This document shows, one piece after another, positions 56,170 to 64,000 of a stretch of 64,000 nucleotides of DNA; the first letter of the stretch is position 1, and every line of letters starts with the position of its first letter. The notes beneath the pieces were generated by a model, which was given only the letters and a program-made list of their open reading frames with translations, searched no databases and was not told the DNA's origin. The position numbers were made by a program, and so were the translations under genes. This DNA comes from Struthio camelus (taxonomy: Eukaryota; Chordata; Aves; Struthioniformes; Struthionidae): positions 200,872,747 through 200,936,746 of the forward strand of contig NC_090942.1 in assembly GCF_040807025.1 (NCBI RefSeq). Reading direction: 5' to 3'.

Positions 56170-57023
56170 TTATTTTTATGCTAACTCTCAGCAACGCTGC
56201 AGATGATATCTTGCTGGAGGGAGCGGTTGATATCGTGGAGGGCAGGGCTACTATTCAGAGGGACTGGGACAGGCTGGAGAAATGGGCTGAAGGAAATAAC
56301 CCTATGCAACAGGACAGGCTGAGGGCTGACTGGCTGGAAAGTGGTTTTGCAGAAAATGACTTGAGGGTCCTGAGGGACAACAAGTTTAGAATGAAGCAGC
56401 AGCGTGTCCTCTTTGCAAACAAAGTCAACTACGTTCAGGGCTGTAGTAGCAAGAAAGTAGCCAGCAGGTCAAGGGAAGTGATTATTCCTCTCCATTTGGC
56501 ACTGCTGAGACCACATCTGGAGTGCTGTGTCCAGTTCTGGGCCCTCCAGGATGCAGAAGACATGGACATACCAGAGGGACCTCAGCAAAGGGCCACCAAG
56601 ATGGAGAAGGGGCTAGAGCACAGGACGTTTGAGAAGAACCTGAAAAACCTGAGTTTGTTCAGCCAGCAGAGGAGAAGGCAAAGAGGAGATTTTATTGTAG
56701 ACTTCCACCACCTCATAGGAGGATGTAGAGAAGATGAGGGCAGATGACCCTCCAGGGTGCATCCTGGATAAGAAGGAGTGGCAACAGACACAAGTTAGAA
56801 TGTGTGACATTTCTGACTTGATACAAGGAAAAACAATTTAACATGAAAGTTGTCAAAAACTTGACCAGGTTGCCCAGAGAGGTGGTGGCATTTACATCCC
56901 TGAAGCTATTCAAAACCCGAATGGACACAGCCTTGAGCAACCTCATGTAACTGGACCTGCTTTGAGCAGGGGGTGGGACTGGAGACCTCCAGAGGTGCCA
57001 GAAACTGTGAATCTGTGATTCTA
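56170..57023 (+). mobile_element. CR1 LINE, 3' portion including the end of ORF2
   Basis: The element starts at the RT palm region (translated NAADDILLEG, with the Asp-Asp pair kept). It carries an uninterrupted 189-codon frame at 56178-56747 through the C-terminal part of ORF2 (words RLEKWAEGN, LLRPHLECCVQFWALQDAED, NLSLFSQQRRR). It then shows the CR1 3'UTR 'AGGTTGCCCAGAGAGGTGGT' and the tail 'CTGTGAATCTGTGATTCT'. It is 5'-truncated and nonfunctional, but the long open remnant suggests it is younger than the other copies. Confidence 0.95.
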
Positions 57024-58354
57024 ACTTTTCAACTTTACCTGCTGTAATTTAAGAAGGCAACATACTGGAAGAGTAGAACAGTGTAAAGTAAAAATTTTAG
57101 TGGAATCATTCTCTATTATCTAAATACTCTATAAAATTGTATTGTCTATTGATATCTGAGGTAGTCCTTTATATTTCTCTTTGATTATTCTAATCAGAGC
57201 CATTAACATTACTGTTTTTAATTGCTCATAAAATGACAAAGAAACTTGCTGGAAGGAAAGGAATGGTTTTACAAAATATTGCTGGTTTTATTTCGAGTAA
57301 AGGAATGTTTTCTGCTTAGCATTAGCTGGATTCCAGTAAACACAAATTTAATTTCATTTTCAAAGTATACCAAATTAAATTTATTGTTCTTTATGAATAT
57401 AAAGAGATGCTTTATCAGTGCTACAGATGCCCTTTTTAATAATGCATGAAATAACCAGAGTTATTGTAAACTCAAGTATTCAGCAGACTGTAACAATCTT
57501 TCAGCAAACGTTATTGTCTTACTCTAGTTGTACTTATCCTTTGGATGCTAAAAGAAAATCCTCTCCTACCTTTAAGCCTCTTCTTGAAAGAAAAGGAAAG
57601 AAGAATCAAATACAGAAACTACAGGACTGAAAGGTATACTGTTCTTTGCGTTAAAACACTTCATATTTGATTATAATCCCAATTATACGCTCTTTCCTAG
57701 GAGCTATAACAGAGATTGAATTTGTGCTTGGGCAGATTCAGCCATTACTGATTTGCCTTTTTGCAGTCCAGCCTCACATATCATGAGACAGACCCCATGA
57801 TATCACAAGAGACAAATGCTTTAAATTTGTCATATTTAAATAAAAAGGAACTCATTTTATTCTCACCCTTTCTGAACATTTTCAGTCCTCTGCCATCACA
57901 TTTTTCAGGAGTTTTCTAGCTTATCAAGCTAGAAACTTACTATAATAAATGAAAGGTGAATTTCTCAAGCCATTTTCGTCACCTGACCCCAGTAACTGTG
58001 GTTCCAAGGGAACTATCACATATCATGAGGCTTGTGATAAGATAATGAGCGTTGGCTACGCTCTGACAACTCTGTCAATGAGACAACGAGAGCTGTTCTG
58101 ATCAAACATGTACAGCCAGAAAAGAACAACATAAGCGTGAGTTAACGGAAATTGAGAATTTAATAAACAATCAACTTCACCAAGCTATACCTCAACTTTT
58201 CCTCATTCAAAATGGGAATAATAATGCACATTTGCCAAGCAGGGTTATTGCTGATTCATTAATATTTGCAGAATGCCATGGAGTCCTTAAATAGAACATG
58301 CAAAATATGTGCTGCTGCAAGCCAGCCACAGGTTATGGTGCTCTTGTCCAACTT

Positions 58355-58500
58355 GGAGAGAGGGGACATGGAGGAGAGAGGCAGCTGAAGTGAGAGGGCA
58401 AAGGAAAGAGGGGAAATAGCCGAAATCACTACTGCAGGTAGAGAAGAGGAAATGGGGGAGGAAGTGGAGAGGGGAAATGGAAGGAGGAAATGAGGTCGTA
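58355..58500. repeat. Purine-rich low-complexity tract
   Basis: About 145 bp is dominated by A and G on the plus strand, with recurring GAGAGG, GGAAAT and GGAGG words. The open frames on the minus strand, rich in Ser, Leu and Pro, are a product of this composition. Confidence 0.75.
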
Positions 58501-59149
58501 TGGGACGAAGAGGTGATGCCAAGGTCGCTGCAGTGTGAAGACTCAGGGCACAAATCCATAGGAAGTTAAGCTTAGTTCTGTTGCTCATGGGATAACCTAT
58601 GTTTATAGCAGTTTTTCTTTTTGTTTTGTTCGTAGAGAAAACTAAGTTCTAAGTATAACCAGATGGGAGCATTTAACTGACCATCTGCAACTATAAAGGG
58701 AACTATGGGTTTTCCAGAGTATAAATCTTCCAGGAGAAGAAATCAAAATTATTCTACTTTTGTTTTTACTCACAAAGAGAGCATTGTTTGAGAACTGATT
58801 GCAACATGCACTTCAACAATAGCTTTAGATCTGCGGAAGCACAAAATATTGCTAACTGTGACACATGTTTAAATTAAAACAAAAATAATGAACTACCCAT
58901 CTGTGTCATGGAAAACATAGGCTATTAACAGTAAATGTTCTTTAACAATTTTGTTTTCTACACAAAGTTGTTTCCAGTATTTTTCTACCCCTCATTAATC
59001 AGGTTTTCCACTATGTAACTGTTTGCTATATGCATGGTGTTTATGGTGGTGAATACCTAATTCCTCCTCAGTTTCCTTTGCATCTTGATACTATATAGAA
59101 TGGATTAGTGGGGAGACTGAAATGATATAAAGACTCTTTACCTGCAGGC

Positions 59150-59300
59150 TGCCTGTTGTCATATGGTGAGTCAGCATTGTTATTATATGACAGCTAATCT
59201 TATTTTTGGAGAAATGATGTCACGCTCATAAAAATACTGCTTCACTGGCTGCGGTGGGAAGTTTTACGTGATACTGTGACAGTGAACACAAAGACTGAAG
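59150..59300. promoter_or_regulatory. Candidate conserved noncoding element
   Basis: Unique, complex sequence contains TGAGTCA (AP-1 type), TGATGTCA (CRE/ATF type) and TTTTACGTGA motifs in a short stretch. It is offered only as a candidate. Confidence 0.2.
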
Positions 59301-61082
59301 TGTCCTGTACTTTTCACCTCTAGTAATAGATTTTCCAAGTTAAAGTTCACATGTGAACTGTTACTGACTTGTGAGGTTTTCTTTCTAGGGAGAAATTGAA
59401 ATTAGTCAATACAGTGGTCCCCTTGGTGCCTGTCTTAAGGATCAAATCCACTCAATTCAAATCATTTCATTACAATATTAAACAACCTTATTTCCATATA
59501 TACTTGTGGCCCTGTTTCTGCAAAGGATCATGCAGCGAACTCTGCAGCTGTTCAGAGTAATGTCAAAAAAATGCATGGTTACTGTTTTCATATCTAGCTC
59601 GCATCCTTTCATATCGAGCTCACTGGGACCCAAGCTATACACATTTCTCTTGCAGAATATGACCAAATATTTCAAAAGGGTTCTCATTTTTCAAGTGGAG
59701 TCTTTTTTCTATCTATAGAAAGAACTATGACTTATTTTCAGCCAGAATTCCTTTGAGCAGTGTAAAGGCTGAAGTAGTGATAACAATTTAGAAATCTACT
59801 GTTATTTTCAACAAAACTAAATTCTCCTATGTTCGATTTTACAGTCATATTGGACACCTCTCTGACTGAGGTATATTTTAAGTGCTGTTAGCAGAAATTT
59901 ATATTCAGTTGAGTAGTGTATAATTTTTACCTGCTCTTTTATTCTTTTAACTTTTCAAATGTTGGTAGTCTTTTGTGTAATAAAAGGTTAATCATTTGCC
60001 AGCTATATATATGGCAAGACGCCCAGTATCAGCTGAGCCGTGAAAGTGAAAGTATCAAAATATCCTCATGTGTGAACTCTGTAAGAAACAAATTATTACT
60101 TTCTGCCTTTTTTTTTTTTTATAAGGCCACACTTACTGAGGAAGCTTTGGTCTTCTGAAATGAGCATAAGGCAAAAACCATCATGAACAAGCTTTACTCT
60201 ACCATAGAACTCTCTTTCACCTATTCTGTTCATAAAATCGATCTAATAAGAATTATTTCTCATTTCTCTCCATAAAATATTCTGAGATGTATTGATGAAA
60301 AGTGCTAAAGAATTAAATAATATTTATTTATGCATTGTACAATTATAATAGTTTACAGTTATAATTTTTATAATTTTGCATCATTTGCATATTTTCGGTA
60401 GTAATACATAGTGTTAATTTTGTATTTATGATTATAACTAAGATTGAATTTACTCTTTCGAAACTATGAATAAAATATATCACCTTTTTAACTACATGCG
60501 TGAGTTCTCCCATATTCAATTCGTCCACCCAGCTGTCATGGCTCCCAGACAACAGGTACGGCTATTTCAAAAATAGCTGTATTTTATGAAAATGTACCCT
60601 GAACATAATTTGCAAAGATTAATTTACTAATGTAGTTGTTTTACTAACTCTCAGTCACTAGAAGATGGTTTGCTATGACATGACTTTCCAAATATATTTC
60701 CTGTTTGTCTCTTCTGTCCCTGAGAAGGATCCAATTTCACTCGCATAATCTGTTAAGATTCAAAGTTCTGTATAATTTACATAGAGCTTCACATTTTCTC
60801 GGAAATACAAAATACAATTTGGGGAAAACTTATGTCTCATTCTCTATTACTTCCTCGAACAAAACTTGTAACACCAGTCGCCCAGAAGATAAGGTGTATT
60901 TCCAGAGCAAGGCTGTCGTTTATGTCATGACAAGAATGGATGACTCCACTGGGCTATGTGTCAATAAAAATCCAGATGGTGAATTCAGATGGTATTTTTG
61001 CAATGACTAAAAAAATGCTGCTATCATGTCTGGACCTAAAATTAGAGTTTCCGAAACAAGTAAGAAAGTATGTACAAAGCCC

Positions 61083-61175
61083 TGACCAACCTAGTCTGAT
61101 CTCACAGATAACACTGCTTTGAGCAGGAGGTTGCACTACAAACCTCTAAAGGTCCCTTCACACCTGAATTACCCT
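61083..61175 (+). mobile_element. CR1 LINE 3' end remnant
   Basis: 'GACCAACCTAGTCTGATCTC', 'CTGCTTTGAGCAGGAGGTTG' and 'AGGTCCCTTCACACCTGAAT' are the last about 90 bp of a CR1, with a decayed tail. It is a very short insertion. Confidence 0.85.
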
Positions 61176-61839
61176 GCAGTCCTTTTACTCTTTAATCTTA
61201 CAATCATTTATAGTAGTCCAACAACAGATGCAGCATGGCTGCATTCAGATACTACAGCAACAGGCTGACTGGTTGGTTGATTCACTGGTAAGCAGAGAGG
61301 GAAAACAGATTGATGGGACCAATTCTGTTGTCAAGCAACGTTAGTGAAAACCTCCTGTGTCCCAGACTCAGCAAAACCATCTGCAGTTACAGACAGATGA
61401 TAGAGGCATAAACATACCTGTACCAAGCCTACACTTCAGTTTCTAAAGCCAGCCCATCCACACACCATAGAGTAAGCTGGGCTCCTGCCAAACCATAAGA
61501 TTATGAAACAAAGAGAGGCACAGGATGAGCAGCAGCAGTTTGCAGTTGTGATGTTGTCTCTTTGCCACTCTACGTCTATTGGTGTCTGTTCCTTTGGAGT
61601 ATAAGCTCTTCAAAAGATGGAATGGGGTTTTCTCTCTCTGTCTTGCAGAGTGATTAAGGAGCTGGTGGGTTCTGGACCCTGACTTGCATTTCTAGGTGCT
61701 ACGATAATTCAAATATTATATAATAACAATTATTCAAATATTATATAATAACAACAACAAATATAAAGTCCTGGAGACTGTAAGAGAATTAATTCTATCC
61801 ATTCATCTAAAGCATTCATATGAGAAAAGCATCTATTCT
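61176..61839. other. Intergenic, no gene seen
   Basis: Unique AT-rich sequence with a short direct repeat, between two CR1 remnants. Confidence 0.55.
61706..61756. repeat. Two-copy direct repeat of about 25 bp, AT-rich
   Basis: The segment beginning ATTCAAATATTATATAATAA occurs twice head to tail, followed by a short (CAA)n. The core TATTATATAATA is itself palindromic. Confidence 0.85.
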
Positions 61840-62650
61840 TTAACTGAAGCCCTCAGGAGATACCGGATGTACCATTTCTGTTGGCAGCGTATTCCAACCA
61901 TTAATTTCTTCCACTGTTAAAAAATGCGTATAATTTCTACTTCACATTTGTTTGACCTCAGCTTATAGATAGCTATTCTTATTATTTCTCTCTCTGTGCT
62001 AGATTAAAGAGCACTATAGCCACCTTTCAGTCTTCTTTTGATAAGCCAAACAGATTGCACTCTTTAAGTCCCTCTCGGCAAAGAATTTTCTCCAGTCTCA
62101 AATCATTTCTCAGCATTCTTTTGACAATAAGGACACCAGAGGCAAATGCAATATTACCACAGAAATCTCACCAAGCCATACACAGAGGTGAAATAATGTT
62201 TCTCTTTCTACTTGCCATGTCCCTGGTTATATAGTCACGGATCCCGTTATTTGCTTGTACCGTAACATTAGGCTGGAAACTCTCAATTTCCATCACCACA
62301 TTCCATAATACCGTCCTCCATCTCTGCAGGCCTGACCTGCACACTATATTCTTGAGTAACTCTACTTGTGCCTATATTAAAATACAGTGTATTTGAACGG
62401 GATAGATTTACCAGGCAATACAGATCCTTATGATAATCCTTTCCGTAATTTAATTTCCCATTTAGCCATTCTTTTTTTTTTTTTCTTCATAGAACATAAG
62501 TTTTGCTTTCACATTGCTGACAACATTGACTGGCGTATGGTCTAGAAGTAATCCATCAATAGCTCCTCTCAACATTTAGAATATTAATTTTAAAATCTTT
62601 ATCCTAGTTATCCTTGTGAATGCTTTTATTTTTTCCTAATGGTAAATCAT
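61840..62650 (-). mobile_element. Ancient CR1 LINE fragment, antisense
   Basis: The plus strand carries the antisense of an old CR1: 'CGTATTCCAACCATTAATTT', 'CTAGATTAAAGAGCACTATA', 'TTTGATAAGCCAAACAGATT', 'CCATACACAGAGGTGAAATA' and 'TTTACCAGGCAATACAGATC' occur in the expected order over about 800 bp. This type resembles the CR1 lineages abundant in turtles and crocodilians rather than the young avian ones. An inserted poly-T run sits near 62472-62483. The 3' boundary toward 62650 fades out. Confidence 0.7.
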
Positions 62651-64000
62651 TAGCACAAATACGCAGTCTTATTTGTTTCTAAATGCTGGATAGAAACATA
62701 TACTGAAAACTTCTTTTCTAGATCATTATTTAACAGTTCTACCATCTCTATCTAGTAATGGTTAACAGGATTCATTTTGTTCCCAACATACTTGGAAACA
62801 TCTTCTTACTGACACTAGCTCTGCAAATCATGGATTTTTTTATGTCTTTGACTTGCAGCTGTGATTTTCTATGATCCAAAAATTTTAGTTCATATTGATG
62901 ACTCTTTTGCCTTTTCCCCTTTGCTATGCTTTTCAATATCTAACGGCTTCATTTGCTTTGTTACTAAGTCAAGACAGGCTTATACCCCCCTCTTTTTTTT
63001 TTCTTTCTTACTGGGGTTAATAATATCTGTCTGTCTAATAAAGTCTTCTTTAACAATATCTAATAGTTGTTGACATTTTTCTATGTTATTCTTTTTAGCT
63101 TTTTCCAAAATTTTCTTTAGCTTTAAGAAGTTTCCCAGTAAGTTAGGAACAAAATGCATCCTCTCAATACTATAGGTCGATTAGTAGATGGGAGGTGGTA
63201 GTACACTTAGTCCTCTGCTGTTACAAAGGTCCCCAGGCATTCACCACTTAGTCAGAGTCAGACTCTCGCACGATCGTTTCTTTCAGCTCGAGCTGGGGGC
63301 CTCCGAAGAGGGACCCATGACAAAGAAATTCTAGGTTAATTATACTCCTTACAGTCTTATTTCCCCACCTGCCAGTGACAGTCTCTTCCAGTTTTCTTCA
63401 CTGAGTTGGTGGTCTCTACCCTTTTCATTGGTTCATGTCTCCATCCAAGGATGGTTGCTATGTTCCTGCTTCACAGTGCCTTATCTTATCCAGAGGTTAA
63501 CCTATACCTCTGTCCATTGTGTTCTGTATCTTTGAGGGCGGATTCCAGCTGGTTCTGCAGTTGTTCTATCAGCAGTATCCCACAGGTTTGGTTAAAGTTC
63601 AAGCTTAGGCCTGCAGGCTTCACTACTCCAAGCACTGATGCTAAGTTTAATCAAGGTTATGCCAATGCAAATAACAGTAGTTTTTTTTACATCTACTCAG
63701 GATGAATGTAGAACAGGTTGCTAATAAGAAGGCAACCATTGATGTCCAGCCCCAAGTCTTATCCTCCCACCATCAATTTTTTTTGTTCTTCATAAAGTTG
63801 ATAAAAAAGAAGCCAATTGCTGGTAGCAGAATGGTTTGTATTAAACAATTATCAACTATGATTTCTATAAATTCCAGTGACAATTTGCTACTTGCCTTAT
63901 GGGACCTCCAGCATGTGTCCAAAGTGAATGTTCCCCAGAAATAACTGCTATTTTGACACATTACAGAAAAGTAGTAAAAAAAGTAATAAAAAAGGAGTAA
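62651..64000. other. Intergenic, possible unassigned old repeat
   Basis: No gene seen. The part around 63150-63720 changes texture (more GC, few homopolymers) and may be an old LTR or other interspersed repeat, but I could not assign a class or find its ends. Confidence 0.35.

Larger units (their letters stand above)
57024..61082. other. Intergenic, no gene seen
   Basis: AT-rich sequence with the purine tract and one candidate regulatory element noted separately. No coding similarity. Confidence 0.55.

Noticed and set aside
58259-58588. 109-codon minus-strand Ser/Leu/Pro-rich frame
   Set aside because: Translation of a purine-rich low-complexity tract.

Overview
The window is vertebrate nuclear DNA, most likely from a bird or another sauropsid. 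Nearly every recognisable interspersed repeat is a CR1 non-LTR retrotransposon, young or ancient. The two genes have vertebrate exon structures, GT-AG introns and CpG-island promoters, and I saw no mammalian-type SINEs. I cannot name the species. Most of the 64 kb is noncoding.

Two genes are clear, both on the minus strand. RPL21 (ribosomal protein L21, five coding exons at 45601-49360, a noncoding 5'TOP exon near 50405-50480) lies upstream in transcriptional order. RASL11A (a Ras-like small GTPase, four coding exons at 35694-37194) lies about 8 kb downstream. The same two genes are neighbours in the same order and orientation in the human 13q12 region, which supports both calls. RPL21 is also a snoRNA host. 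Intron 3 carries a C/D snoRNA whose guide matches a 28S rRNA site (SNORD102-like, 48233-48307). Intron 4 carries a two-hairpin H/ACA snoRNA (SNORA27-like, 47737-47862). The transcription unit therefore supplies a ribosomal protein and two rRNA-modification guides.

The most unusual structure is an 18-bp minisatellite in RPL21 intron 5 (46161-46800). It has 35 consecutive copies with no base difference between them and makes up about 44% of the intron. A second striking repeat is ten copies of a GC-rich pentanucleotide (37201-37250) that ends 6 bp before the RASL11A start codon, inside its CpG island.

Layout: 1-35.5 kb is intergenic, with CR1 copies at 2290-2868 and about 26390-27860, an ancient CR1 piece near 6425-6700, several inverted repeats and stretches that look like conserved noncoding elements. 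35.5-37.5 kb is RASL11A. 37.5-45.5 kb is the spacer, with one long open frame that may be a decayed retroviral env fragment. 45.5-50.7 kb is RPL21, with a CR1 in intron 1. 50.7-64 kb is gene-free, AT-rich sequence with young and ancient CR1 pieces. Most other long open frames are chance, especially in the GC-rich islands and the minisatellite.
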